DNA of 17,539 nt from JBOGTC01 sp050692055 (GTDB taxonomy: Bacteria > Chloroflexota > Limnocylindria > QHBO01): positions 1 to 17,539 of the forward strand of contig JBOGTC010000095.1 of NCBI GenBank assembly GCA_050692055.1, given 5' to 3'. The notes beneath the pieces are model-generated. The model saw only the letters and a list, made by a program, of their open reading frames with translations, searched no databases and was not told the origin of the DNA. A program made the translations under genes and the position numbers. Positions 1 to 8,285 of the stretch are shown piece by piece (position 1 is the first letter of the stretch; the number at the start of each line of letters is the position of its first letter).

Positions 1-125
1 GCCTGCGTCGCGAAGGTGATACCTGGCTGAGCGATGGAGCGAACGCCGGCGCGGCGTCGATCACGCTATCGGTCGAGGGCAATGCATCGAGCTTCGATCT
101 GCACCGGATGGAGGTCTGCCCATGA
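1..125 (+). CDS. C-terminal end of a probable DUF4097/LiaF-like beta-rich protein (partial)
   Basis: The frame starting at base 3 is open from the window edge to a TGA at 123-125, leaving only the last 40 residues. The visible stretch alternates polar and hydrophobic residues (for example SITLSVEGNASSFDL), as in the parallel beta repeats of DUF4097/LiaF C-terminal 'toastrack' domains. It ends in MEVCP. The stop overlaps the ATG of the PspC gene (ATGA), so the two are probably translationally coupled. DUF4097 and LiaF-like domains are often encoded beside PspC proteins in envelope-stress loci, and that pairing supports the guess. The family call is weak because so little is visible; the presence of a coding end is more secure. 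Confidence 0.5.
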   Translation, partial: LRREGDTWLSDGANAGAASITLSVEGNASSFDLHRMEVCP

Positions 126-589
126 GCAAGCGCCTGTACCGATCCCGAACCGATGTGGTCTGGACCGGCGTGGCGGGTGGCCTGGCGCAATGGATCGAGC
201 TGGACCCATCGCTAGTGCGCGTTGCCTGGGTCATTCTCGTGCCGCTGACCGGCGGCATCGCGCTGTTCGTCTACCTGGTGATGTGGATCGTCGTCCCCGA
301 GGAGCCTGCTCCGGTCGCGAGCGAGACGCCCGCCGGGCCGGAGCCCTCGCCTGCGGCGGTGGACACCACCGCCAGGGCGCCGGCGGAACCGCCACCGCGT
401 CCTCCGGCATGGCTGGGCTCCGGCTCGGGCACGGTGCTGGCGGGCATCGGGCTCATCCTGCTCGGCGCGTTCTTCCTGGTCCGCGAGTACCTGCCGGCCA
501 TTGACTGGGGCAGGCTGTGGCCGATCGTCGTGATCGCGATCGGTGCCGCGCTGCTCATCGGCTCGCTCCGCGGCCGCGACTCGACCTGA
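122..589 (+). CDS. PspC-domain membrane protein with C-terminal membrane hairpin
   Basis: A protein of 155 residues. Residues 3-60 form a PspC domain: a short basic N-terminus, the TGVAGGLAQWIELDPSLVR signature, then a membrane helix at about 34-58 ending in VVPEE. A Pro/Ala/Glu-rich linker (61-98) leads to two more hydrophobic segments, about 104-121 and 131-149, resembling the DUF5668/LiaF-type membrane region. PspC domains act at the inner membrane in envelope-stress sensing; here the role is inferred from the domain alone. The start is supported by GGAGGT at 110-115, six bases before the ATG, and by the ATGA overlap with the preceding gene. The stop is one base from the stop of the convergent glycosyltransferase gene, and no terminator hairpin is evident between them. 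Confidence 0.9.
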   Translation: MSKRLYRSRTDVVWTGVAGGLAQWIELDPSLVRVAWVILVPLTGGIALFVYLVMWIVVPEEPAPVASETPAGPEPSPAAVDTTARAPAEPPPRPPAWLGSGSGTVLAGIGLILLGAFFLVREYLPAIDWGRLWPIVVIAIGAALLIGSLRGRDST

Positions 590-590
590 G

Positions 591-3500
591 TCAGCCCTCG
601 GCGGGCTTCGCCGCCTCGCCGCGGCCGCGGTCGTTTCGCCGCCTCCACCAGTCGCGCCCTACCACGGCGAAGATGAGCGCCGCGACGCTCACGGCGCCTG
701 CCAGCAGCAGCTTGGCGCCGCTCACGCTGAGCAGGTCGCCGCGCTCGCCCTGCGGCGGATCCGGGAATTGGAAGGCGAAGCTCCACGGTGGCAGGGCGCG
801 CGCGGCGTTGATGTACCAGTCCGGCATCGGCAGCGCCGCCCCGAGCGGGAAGATGAGCAGGCCGGCCAGCACGGCGAGCGCCAGGTAGCCGACCGCCAGG
901 TCGCGCCAGGCCGGTCGCCGCAGCAGCTCGTCGACCGCGTACGCCACCGCGATCATGGTGAACACGACCGCCGTCAGGTAGTGGTACGAGAAGGTGGCGC
1001 GCTCGATGCGCGTCCAGGGCAGGTACTGGAACGCGAACGCCACCACGAGCAGGCACAGGGCCAGCGAGCGGCGCTTCCAGGCCAGCGCGGCACAGGCCAC
1101 CATGGCCGGGATGCCGGCCCAGAACAGGATCGGGTTGCCGCCGTTGTAGATGACCGCGATCTGGTTGCCGTCGTACGTGCCGTTGAAGAACCAGGTGGGC
1201 TTCAGGGCCAGCGGCCAGCTCCACCACGGGGATGCGGAGTCGTGGCCGGCCTGCAGCCCGAAGTGGTAGCCGAACATCTGTGAATGCAGCTCGTCGAGCG
1301 ACCAGCCGTATCCCGGCCCGGTGTCGGAGATGGCGAAGCTATGGCCGAGCTGCAGGTAGGGCAGGTAGCTCAGCCCGTAGACCGTCAGCGGCACGACCAC
1401 CAGGCATGCGCCCGCCCAGGCCCACGCGAACCCGCTCAGCTCGCCGGGCCCGAACCAGCGCGCGTCGGAAGCCGGCTCGCGCAGGCTCGCCACCGCGCGC
1501 GCGACGATCAGCACCGCTCCGACGCCGAGCATGATCCAGACCGGCCAGCCGGCCTGCGCGCCGCGCGCGAGGATGCCGAAGAGCAGCTCGACCGAGCCTC
1601 CGGGCTCCCGCCCCTCCACGGTCGGATACGCGAGCAGGAAGGCGAGCCCGATGCCGCCAATGACGGCGCCGGTCGCCGGCAGCGCCAGGCGGGCCTCCGC
1701 CCAGTCGATGTGGATGGGGCGGCGATAGACGACGATGAGTGCCACTGCGAGGCCCGCCAGCATGACGAGCAGGAACGGCCATGGGGCGCCGAGGCCTGCC
1801 ACGACCACCACGAAGGCGAGCGCGCCGACCAGGATCAGCCGGCCGAGCGGCGATCGGGCGAGCACCAGCACCAGCAGCCCCGCCAGGGCGTAGAAGCCCA
1901 CCCACTTCGTGGCCGCCGCCAGGCCGATGAGCACGCCCACCACCGGCAGGGCCCACCAGGCCGACCGCCTCCAGCGGCCTGACCAGACCTGCCAGAACAC
2001 GAGGTAGGCAGCCACGACGAAGAAGGCCACGAAGATGTCGTTCATGCTGATCCGGCTCATCGTGTAGCTCATCCCGTCGACGGCCACGAAGGCGGCAGCC
2101 AGCACCGCGATGCGACGGCGGCTGAACATCGTGGCCGCCAGCAGGTAGATGAGCCCGACCAGGGCAGCCCCGAAGAGCACGCCTGCCAGTCGCCAGGCGA
2201 AGGCATTGCTCCCGGCGTCCACGGTGACGAGGGCCGCGCCCTCGGCGGTGGCCGTGCTGACGAGCAGGCGCCCGTGGTCGTCCGCCTGGCCGTGCGCGCT
2301 GACGTCGAACCCGAGCGCCAGCGCCTGGCCCGGCAGGGCCGTGGTATCGAAGGGTGCGAATCCGACCATTCGGCGATCTCCCTCGCCGTGCGGCTCCACC
2401 GTCCAGACCACCGGCTCGCCCTCCGGCGACGTGCCGGCCACGTAGACGAGATTGGCGACCCGCTGCCAGCCGATGGCGGTGGCCGCGCCGGGAAGCGGCG
2501 CCACGTCGACCAGCGCCAGTGGGTTGCCGGCGATCACCGCCAGTCCACCGCCGGTCGCGGGATGCTCGTCACTGGCCGGCAGCGGCCCCGCGAGCGCGAA
2601 GACCTGCTGGTCGTCGCCGCTGCCGCGGGTGACGAGCGGCCCGATGAGCGCCGTGTCGACCGCGACGTCGGTGGCCTCCTCGCCCGTCGGCTGCAGCGTC
2701 GCCGCGTCCAGAAAGCGCACGGAATTCGCCTCCGGCACAGTGGCGACCACGCGCTCCGGCAGCTCCCCGGTGGCGCCGAGGTGGCCGATGGCGGCAGTTG
2801 CCAGCTCCAGCTCGGCCAGCGCCTCGCCGGTCACCCGGTCGAGCGACGCGAGCCCGCCCGGTCCGCGTACCAGCAGCAGATCAGGGTCTGACTCGAGCCG
2901 GGCCTCGGACGGGGGCGGCACGACGATCTGGCTCACGGCGGCCAGCCCCGTCTCGATCGGCGCCATGCGCGGCGGTGGCGCGCGCTCGCCCTGGGTCGAG
3001 AGGAACGCGACAAGATCGAAGGCCTCGATCTCCCCAATGTCCGCGCGGCCCACCAGGAGGCGCATGCCCGCTTCGTCGAAGGCCAGGGTGGCGACCGGAC
3101 CGCCTGCCTCCCATTGCGCCACCGCCTCGCCGCTGTCCACGTCACGCGCAGTGATCCGGCCCTGCCCGTCCGCCGTGAAGGCGATGGACGCGTCGCGGCC
3201 GGCGGAGGAGCGTTCCGGGGCAACCGCCAGGGCGGATGCCGGGCGGTCGAGCTCGGTGCGGCCGACGACCTGGTTCGGATCGGCCAGCACGATGCCGCCC
3301 GCGATGAGGTACTTCGCCAGCATCGGGTGCGTCCACTCGTACACGTCGCGCTGCCAGCCGTGCTGCCAGTCGGCGAGCCACTCCGTTGCCGAGCGGGCGT
3401 GGTAGACCTCGTCGAAGTGCATCGCGCGCGGCACGTCGAGGCGCCAGAGGCGGAAGACGAGGGCGAACAGCACCAGCCCCAGCAGGATCGCGACGTCCAC

Positions 3501-5252
3501 GCGATCGAGGCGACGGGTCGGCTCCTTCAGGTAGGGGTCGCGGGGATCGGAGCGCAGCCAGGCGAAGCGCGACGGCCTGCGAGCCGGCACCGGCGGTTGA
3601 GCGCTGGGCGGGTACGCATCATGGTCGGTCGCCCAATCGGTGGCATCCGGCGCCCGGCGTGGGGGCGGTGTCGGCTCGTCCGCGGTCGCGGCGGCGGCGG
3701 ACGGCCCAGGCGCTGCCACGGGGCGCAGGCCAAGGCGCAGCGAGCGCCAGGCGATGATGCCGAGGACGACCACGATCATGGCGGAGAGCAGCCAGATGCC
3801 GGCATCGGTTCCGAACGTGGCGGCGAAGACGGGGTCCTGCGGCATCGGCTCGCCGAGTGCGCCGGGATTGATGACCCTGTCTCCCGCGAAGGACCAGTCC
3901 TCGCTGTACACCCAGTACACGTTGGCGAAGAAAGAGAGGCTCAGCGCCCCGTAGATCGCCCACCAGCTCCAGTGGCGCAGCACGAGCGGCGCGGCCAGCG
4001 CCAGCGCGGGGAACAGGTACCGCTCGTGGACCCGCGTCGGCAGGACGTAGAACGCGACCGCCAGGACGAGGCTCGCGATGAGCACGCCGCGCAGGTGGTC
4101 GCGGCGGGCCACCTGCCACAGCGCCAGCGCGGCGGCGGCCGCGAAGAGCACGGTGCTGACGGCCTGCCAGGTGACGATGGTCGAGCCGATCACCATGGCG
4201 ATGCCCGATCCGGCCGCGGAGCAGGCGCTGGCGGGATCCAGGCTTGGCGCATCACAGCCCCAGTGCAGCGAGTCGCCCAGCCCGCTCCACGGGTTGCGCC
4301 ACAGGTTGAAGGCATTGATCGTCAACCCGTTGTAGGTCCCGGCGGCCTCCACGAACTTGCCGACCAGGCTGGTGCTCGGATCGGCGGATGGCAGGAGGCC
4401 GAGCAGGCCGCGGGGATCGCCGCCGGCGAGCGGCGCATAGAGCGTCATCTCGAACGGCAGCAGGAGGAGGACCAGCGCTCCCACGCCTGCGGCCACTGAG
4501 GTCAGCACGCGCGCCGGCTCCTGACGGCCGTCGCGCGCCGGGTCCGCGGACCTGCCGAACAGGTGACGCTTCAGCCCCACGGCCAGCACGACCGGGACGA
4601 TGAACCCGAACTGGAACTTCACCAGCAGCGCGACGACGGCACCCACCGCGGCGGCCTCGGTCCAGCCGCGCGCGAGCAGGTAGACCGTGCCGAGCACTGC
4701 GAGGGTGCCGACCGAGTCGATCTGGCCCCAGACCGCCGAGTTGAAGATGGTGCCGGGGTTGAACAGGTAGATCGTGGCCGCCGCCAGGCCCAGCGTCTCG
4801 GCTGACGGACCGATGCGCGCGCCTGCTGCGCGCGCCAGGAGCTCACCGCCCCATCGGCGGCAGATGACGAACAGAAGCCAGGCCACGCCGACATCGGCGA
4901 GGATGCCCGGAATCTTCACCAGGCCACCGGTCGCGTCCTGACCGGCCAGCGGAGTGAGCGCTCCGCCGATGGCGCCGAGCAGCCACAGCACGTACAGGTA
5001 GCCGGGTGGGTAGTCGCTGAAGTAGTCGGCTGCGTAGAATCCGGCTGGTCCGACGCTTGCAAGCCGCTGACCCCACGCCGTGAAGTCCCCGATGTCGATG
5101 GCGAACCCGCTCAGCGGCAGGTAGATGCCGGCGATGAAGACACGGAGAACAAGCCCGATGACGAGGAGCGCCGCGAGGATCGTGCCGGTGTCGAGCTTCC
5201 GACCCAGATCGAGAGCCCCCGCGCCCCGTCGCCCCACGGGGCCGCGGGTCAT
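591..5252 (-). CDS. Double GT-C glycosyltransferase fusion: DUF2029/GT87-like module plus PMT (GT39)-like module with beta-propeller insert
   Basis: A single uninterrupted frame of 1553 residues. Module 1 (about 20-504) is a multi-spanning GT-C protein with an acidic first-loop motif DIGDF (53-57), NSAVWGQIDS (171-180) and RVHERYLFP (407-415), as in DUF2029/GT87-like mannosyltransferases. A Pro/Ala-rich linker (505-580) follows. Module 2 resembles protein O-mannosyltransferases: FDEVYHAR (613-620), WTHPMLAKYL (640-649), MSYTMSRISMNDIF (1061-1074) and SPWWSWPL (1341-1348). Between residues about 660 and 1013 sits a soluble beta-rich insert with WD40/YVTN-like repeats. GT-C enzymes use polyprenyl-phosphate sugars at the outer face of the membrane; the substrates here are unknown. 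I chose the ATG at 5252 because module 1 begins soon after it. An in-frame ATG at 5324, preceded by AGGGG, would add 24 residues but would overlap the divergent gene. The frame stays open further upstream only as antisense to that gene. Confidence 0.88.
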   Translation of the reverse strand: MTRGPVGRRGAGALDLGRKLDTGTILAALLVIGLVLRVFIAGIYLPLSGFAIDIGDFTAWGQRLASVGPAGFYAADYFSDYPPGYLYVLWLLGAIGGALTPLAGQDATGGLVKIPGILADVGVAWLLFVICRRWGGELLARAAGARIGPSAETLGLAAATIYLFNPGTIFNSAVWGQIDSVGTLAVLGTVYLLARGWTEAAAVGAVVALLVKFQFGFIVPVVLAVGLKRHLFGRSADPARDGRQEPARVLTSVAAGVGALVLLLLPFEMTLYAPLAGGDPRGLLGLLPSADPSTSLVGKFVEAAGTYNGLTINAFNLWRNPWSGLGDSLHWGCDAPSLDPASACSAAGSGIAMVIGSTIVTWQAVSTVLFAAAAALALWQVARRDHLRGVLIASLVLAVAFYVLPTRVHERYLFPALALAAPLVLRHWSWWAIYGALSLSFFANVYWVYSEDWSFAGDRVINPGALGEPMPQDPVFAATFGTDAGIWLLSAMIVVVLGIIAWRSLRLGLRPVAAPGPSAAAATADEPTPPPRRAPDATDWATDHDAYPPSAQPPVPARRPSRFAWLRSDPRDPYLKEPTRRLDRVDVAILLGLVLFALVFRLWRLDVPRAMHFDEVYHARSATEWLADWQHGWQRDVYEWTHPMLAKYLIAGGIVLADPNQVVGRTELDRPASALAVAPERSSAGRDASIAFTADGQGRITARDVDSGEAVAQWEAGGPVATLAFDEAGMRLLVGRADIGEIEAFDLVAFLSTQGERAPPPRMAPIETGLAAVSQIVVPPPSEARLESDPDLLLVRGPGGLASLDRVTGEALAELELATAAIGHLGATGELPERVVATVPEANSVRFLDAATLQPTGEEATDVAVDTALIGPLVTRGSGDDQQVFALAGPLPASDEHPATGGGLAVIAGNPLALVDVAPLPGAATAIGWQRVANLVYVAGTSPEGEPVVWTVEPHGEGDRRMVGFAPFDTTALPGQALALGFDVSAHGQADDHGRLLVSTATAEGAALVTVDAGSNAFAWRLAGVLFGAALVGLIYLLAATMFSRRRIAVLAAAFVAVDGMSYTMSRISMNDIFVAFFVVAAYLVFWQVWSGRWRRSAWWALPVVGVLIGLAAATKWVGFYALAGLLVLVLARSPLGRLILVGALAFVVVVAGLGAPWPFLLVMLAGLAVALIVVYRRPIHIDWAEARLALPATGAVIGGIGLAFLLAYPTVEGREPGGSVELLFGILARGAQAGWPVWIMLGVGAVLIVARAVASLREPASDARWFGPGELSGFAWAWAGACLVVVPLTVYGLSYLPYLQLGHSFAISDTGPGYGWSLDELHSQMFGYHFGLQAGHDSASPWWSWPLALKPTWFFNGTYDGNQIAVIYNGGNPILFWAGIPAMVACAALAWKRRSLALCLLVVAFAFQYLPWTRIERATFSYHYLTAVVFTMIAVAYAVDELLRRPAWRDLAVGYLALAVLAGLLIFPLGAALPMPDWYINAARALPPWSFAFQFPDPPQGERGDLLSVSGAKLLLAGAVSVAALIFAVVGRDWWRRRNDRGRGEAAKPAEG

Positions 5253-5312
5253 CGTCGTCGGCGCCCTGTGCTGCAGGGGCGCGACCGCATGGGATGGCAC
5301 GCCAAGGTGGCG

Positions 5313-6932
5313 GTGAGTATACATCGAGCCCCTGACGGTCCCGCCGGCGCCCGGGTTGCGCGCCACCAGGTGGTTCCGTACAGCGACAACGCGGTCGCCT
5401 TCGCTGCCGCGTTCGTCGGCGTGATGGCGTTCGGCATCTACCTGCGCACGATGATGCCCTCGACCGGGTTCTGGGACACGGCCGAGGCTCAGACGGTCCC
5501 CGCCACGCTCTCCATCTTCCATCCGACCGGCTTTCCGACCTACGCCATGCTCGGTTGGCTGTGGAGCCAGCTGCCCGTTGGCGAGGTGGCATGGCGGATG
5601 AACCTCCTCTCCGGCGTGTGCATCGCGCTCGCGGCCGCGCTGGTGGTGCTGATCGCCGGTCACCTGATCTCGCAGCGGCATGCGGGCCTGGCGGCTGCCG
5701 CAGCTGGCGTCGCGGGAGCCGTCTTTGCGTTCGCCCCCGAGCCGTGGGAGAACGCGGCGCGCGCGGACGTCCACGCCGTCAACGTCTTCTTCGTGGCGCT
5801 CGTGATGTGGCTGCTCTTCGCCTGGCGCGCGGCGGAGCGTGCGGGAGCGCCCCGCGCCGGCGGCTGGCTCATCGGCGCCGCGCTCGCCTTCGGCATCGGC
5901 ATGGGGGCGCATCCCCTGGTGGGGCTGCTCGCGTTCGGCATCGTCGCCTGGCTGCTGGTGGTGGACGTCGGCATCTGGCGGCGCTGGCGGCTGATCCTCG
6001 CCTGTGCCGCGGTGCTGGCACTGGGTATGGCGACCTACGCCTATATCCCCGTTCGAGCGCTCATCGATCCGGAGCCGCCGCTCTTCTACGCTCGGCCGGA
6101 CACCTGGGAGCGGCTGCGCTACCTGGTCTTCGCGGAGCAGTTCCGCGGGCTGTTCGACAGCTTCGAGACACCGCTGGCAAATCTGGGCGCCAAGTGGGCC
6201 GATGCCGAGCGCGTGCTGGAGCTGCAGTACTTCGGCCCGGGCTGGCTGCTGGTCGCCGTCGGGGCCGCGACGCTCGCCACCCGCCATGCGGGCGCCCTCC
6301 TGTTCCTGAGCCTGGTGGTGCTGGCGAACGTCGTGTACTCCACGAACTTCCGTGACGGTGACATCGACCGCTATTACATGCCGACCATCGTGGCCACCGC
6401 TCCGATGCTCGGCGTGGCGGTGGCGTCGGTCGGGGCGATGTGCGCGCGCGCCGCCGCCGAGGCAAGCCGGCGGCTGGCGGACATCGAAGCACGGCGGCGC
6501 CTCGCCTCGCTCGCCGGAGCCGTGGTCATCCTCCTGGCCGCGATCGTTCCCGCCGCCTCGTTGGTGACGCAGTACAGCTCGCACGACCAGAGCGCAAACC
6601 GCGATGCGGACCGCTGGGTCGCATCGGTCCACGAAGCCCTCCCGCCGAATGCGGTCGTCGTGAGCTGGTGGAGCTATAGCACGCCACTGTGGTACCACCG
6701 CTGGGTCCTCGGGGCGCGCTCTGACGTGACGATCGTGGATGAGCGCAACATCATCGACAGCGGCTTGGGTACGATGCACAACGCCATCCGTACATACATC
6801 GCCGATCGCCCCGTGTACGTCGTGCCTCCTCACTGGGAGGTCGAGAGGATCACCGAGCGCTGGGAGACCCGTACGGTCGCCACGTACCCGGGATTCACCG
6901 ACCTGCTTTTCATCGAGGGTCGCCGTCCATGA
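5313..6932 (+). CDS. DUF2723 (TMEM260-like) GT-C membrane glycosyltransferase
   Basis: From the GTG at 5313 the protein has 539 residues. The N-terminal half is a DUF2723 domain: a first membrane helix (about 27-45), the acidic loop GFWDTAEAQT (52-61; Asp55 and Glu58 are candidate catalytic acids), HPTGFPTY (70-77), then ENAARADVHAVN (146-157) and many hydrophobic helices up to about 420. The C-terminal 110 residues are soluble. The eukaryotic member TMEM260 is a protein O-mannosyltransferase, so a lipid-linked sugar transferase at the outer membrane face is likely; the acceptor is unknown. The GTG is chosen because AAGG at 5304-5307 lies five bases upstream. ATGs at 5268 and 5289 are in frame but less well supported. 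The stop overlaps the ATG of the GT2 gene (ATGA), suggesting coupled synthesis of the donor-making and donor-using enzymes. Confidence 0.88.
   Translation: MSIHRAPDGPAGARVARHQVVPYSDNAVAFAAAFVGVMAFGIYLRTMMPSTGFWDTAEAQTVPATLSIFHPTGFPTYAMLGWLWSQLPVGEVAWRMNLLSGVCIALAAALVVLIAGHLISQRHAGLAAAAAGVAGAVFAFAPEPWENAARADVHAVNVFFVALVMWLLFAWRAAERAGAPRAGGWLIGAALAFGIGMGAHPLVGLLAFGIVAWLLVVDVGIWRRWRLILACAAVLALGMATYAYIPVRALIDPEPPLFYARPDTWERLRYLVFAEQFRGLFDSFETPLANLGAKWADAERVLELQYFGPGWLLVAVGAATLATRHAGALLFLSLVVLANVVYSTNFRDGDIDRYYMPTIVATAPMLGVAVASVGAMCARAAAEASRRLADIEARRRLASLAGAVVILLAAIVPAASLVTQYSSHDQSANRDADRWVASVHEALPPNAVVVSWWSYSTPLWYHRWVLGARSDVTIVDERNIIDSGLGTMHNAIRTYIADRPVYVVPPHWEVERITERWETRTVATYPGFTDLLFIEGRRP
5316..5321 (-). 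promoter_or_regulatory. Possible -10 element for the double glycosyltransferase gene
   Basis: The minus strand reads TATACT here, within the palindrome GTATAC, about 64 bases before the ATG at 5252. It is the only TATAAT-like hexamer I see near this divergent junction. No convincing -35 box lies upstream, and the site falls just inside the divergent DUF2723 gene if that gene starts at 5313. It is a weak candidate. The palindromic core could also read on the plus strand (TATACA), which would require the DUF2723 protein to start further downstream. Confidence 0.25.
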
Positions 6933-7696
6933 CCGATCAGGCAGCGCCGCGCCTGACCTTCTTCTTCCCCGCCTACAACGAGGAGGAGAACGTGGCCGAG
7001 ACCGTCCGCCGGGCGCTGAGCTCCATCGGACCAATGGTCGACGGTTCGCTCGAGGTTCTCGTCGTCGACGACGGCTCCACCGATCGCACGGGCGAGCTGG
7101 CCGATGGGCTGGCCGCTGCCGATCCGCGCATCCGGGTGCACCACCAGGTCAACCGCGGCTACGGCGGCGCGGTCAAGGCGGGCTTGGAGCACGCCCGAGG
7201 CGAGCTGGTGTGCTTCAGCGATGGGGACCTGCAGTTCGACCTGGCGGAGATGTCGCGCCTGCTGGACCGACTGGAACAAGCCGGCGGAGCGATTGACGTG
7301 GTGGTCGGTTACAGGATCCGGCGTCGGGACCCGTTCCATCGCCTGGTCATCGCCAAGACCTACAACGCCATCATCTCGGCGGCGTTCGGCCTGCGGATAC
7401 GCGACATCGACTGCGCCATGAAGCTCTTCCGGCGGAGCGTGCTCGAGGGCGTGCGCCTCGACTCCGACGGGCCGTTCCTGTCCGCCGAGCTGCTCATCAA
7501 GCTCAAGGCGCGGGGCGAGCGCATCGTGCAGGTCGGTGTCAGTCACTACCCGCGCGTGGCTGGGACGAACACCGGCGCCAGCCTCGGCAAGATCGTGCGC
7601 ACCTTCCGCGACATCGCGGCGCTGCGGTGGGCCCTCTGGACACGGCGACGCGAAGTGCTGGGCGATCCCCGGGGAGCGAGGGCCGGAGCGGGGTAG
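6929..7696 (+). CDS. DPM1-like family 2 glycosyltransferase (polyprenyl-phosphate sugar synthase)
   Basis: A protein of 255 residues with a GT-A fold family 2 pattern. FFFPAYNEEENV (11-22) opens the nucleotide-binding fold, VVDDGSTDRTG (45-55) contacts the nucleotide, and SDGDLQFD (97-104) is the DxD-type metal-binding motif. NRGYGGAVKAGLEHARGE (75-92) is typical of dolichyl/polyprenyl-phosphate mannose or glucose synthases. There is no C-terminal membrane pair, so it resembles the soluble or peripheral DPM1 type. The likely reaction transfers mannose or glucose from a nucleotide sugar to polyprenyl phosphate at the cytoplasmic face, making the donor that GT-C enzymes use. Its ATG overlaps the stop of the DUF2723 gene, and the double GT-C fusion is divergent to the pair, so a shared pathway is a reasonable inference. 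The sugar cannot be read from the sequence. Its end converges on the DUF151 gene 21 bases away. Confidence 0.92.
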   Translation: MTDQAAPRLTFFFPAYNEEENVAETVRRALSSIGPMVDGSLEVLVVDDGSTDRTGELADGLAAADPRIRVHHQVNRGYGGAVKAGLEHARGELVCFSDGDLQFDLAEMSRLLDRLEQAGGAIDVVVGYRIRRRDPFHRLVIAKTYNAIISAAFGLRIRDIDCAMKLFRRSVLEGVRLDSDGPFLSAELLIKLKARGERIVQVGVSHYPRVAGTNTGASLGKIVRTFRDIAALRWALWTRRREVLGDPRGARAGAG

Positions 7697-7717
7697 GCAG
7701 CCGACGACCGAGCGCGG

Positions 7718-8266
7718 CTAGCTGTTCGACTCCTCGTTGGGCGGGCCCTTCTCGCCGTGCGGTAGATCGACCTCGAGCGAGTTGACGAAGTCGCGGAAGA
7801 CGGCGAGCCGCTCGTCATCCTGTCCCTCCTCCTCCTGGTCGGGCTCGACGCCGGCCTCGTCGAGGACGCGCTCGTCAACGTAGATCGCGCAGCCGGTACG
7901 CACCGCGACGGCGATGGCGTCCGACGTGCGGGAGTCCACCTCGGCCTCATTGCCATCCGCATTCTCGAGGTAGAGGCGGGCATGGAAGGTCCCGTCGGTG
8001 ACGTGGGTGACCACCATGCGCGAGATGGTCCAGCTCACCGCGCCGACGATGCCCACCAGCAGATCGTGGGTGAGCGGCCGTTCGGCTGAGAGGCCCTGCA
8101 GGCGCATGGCGATGGCGTTCGCCTCCGCCGGGCCGATCCAGATGGGGAGGTATCGGTCTCGCTCGGTCTCCTTGAGAATCACCACGTGCTGGCTCGAGAG
8201 CATGTGCACCCGCACACTCTCGACGACCATCTCGATGAGCCGCACGCGGAAAGGCTGCTCGCTCAT
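7718..8266 (-). CDS. Bifunctional nuclease family (DUF151) protein
   Basis: A protein of 182 residues. Residues 8-135 form the DUF151/BFN domain: LPIWIGPAEANAI (40-52) and DSRTSDAIAVAVR (111-123) are the two most conserved blocks, followed by IYVDERVLDEAG. An acidic stretch (about 141-153) and the usual FRDFVNSLE tail follow. There is no UVR domain, which some relatives carry. The family is named after plant proteins with reported RNase and DNase activity; the bacterial function is poorly known, so I do not assign a substrate. It lies 19 bases downstream of the pseudophosphatase-like gene on the same strand, and may be co-transcribed with it or read from its own promoter (TAGAAT six bases before the ATG). 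No Shine-Dalgarno sequence is visible, in keeping with leaderless expression. Confidence 0.93.
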   Translation of the reverse strand: MSEQPFRVRLIEMVVESVRVHMLSSQHVVILKETERDRYLPIWIGPAEANAIAMRLQGLSAERPLTHDLLVGIVGAVSWTISRMVVTHVTDGTFHARLYLENADGNEAEVDSRTSDAIAVAVRTGCAIYVDERVLDEAGVEPDQEEEGQDDERLAVFRDFVNSLEVDLPHGEKGPPNEESNS

Positions 8267-8272
8267 GGACCG

Positions 8273-8278
8273 ATTCTA
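8273..8278 (-). promoter_or_regulatory. Candidate -10 element TAGAAT for a leaderless DUF151 transcript
   Basis: The minus strand reads TAGAAT with six bases (CGGTCC) between it and the ATG at 8266. A transcript starting about seven bases after the hexamer would begin at or beside the A of the ATG, so the message would be leaderless. This TAnnnT-next-to-start layout is known from leaderless genes in Deinococcus and Actinomycetota. No good -35 box is visible, and there is no Shine-Dalgarno sequence to offer an alternative. Confidence 0.45.
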
Positions 8279-8285
8279 GCGCCGG

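Noticed and set aside
271..1227. Minus-strand open frame of 318 codons
   Set aside because: It overlaps the PspC gene and the end of the glycosyltransferase gene in another frame; its composition is Arg/Ala/Gly-rich without domain support.
3114..4499. Plus-strand open frame of 461 codons
   Set aside because: It lies opposite the double glycosyltransferase gene and has an Arg/Gln/His-rich composition with no recognisable motif; it is a shadow of the real gene.
5253..7034. Upstream extension of the giant minus-strand frame (591-7034)
   Set aside because: The extra residues are antisense to the well-supported DUF2723 and GT2 genes, are rich in Arg, His and Gly and have no membrane pattern. It is a chance open frame of GC-rich DNA.
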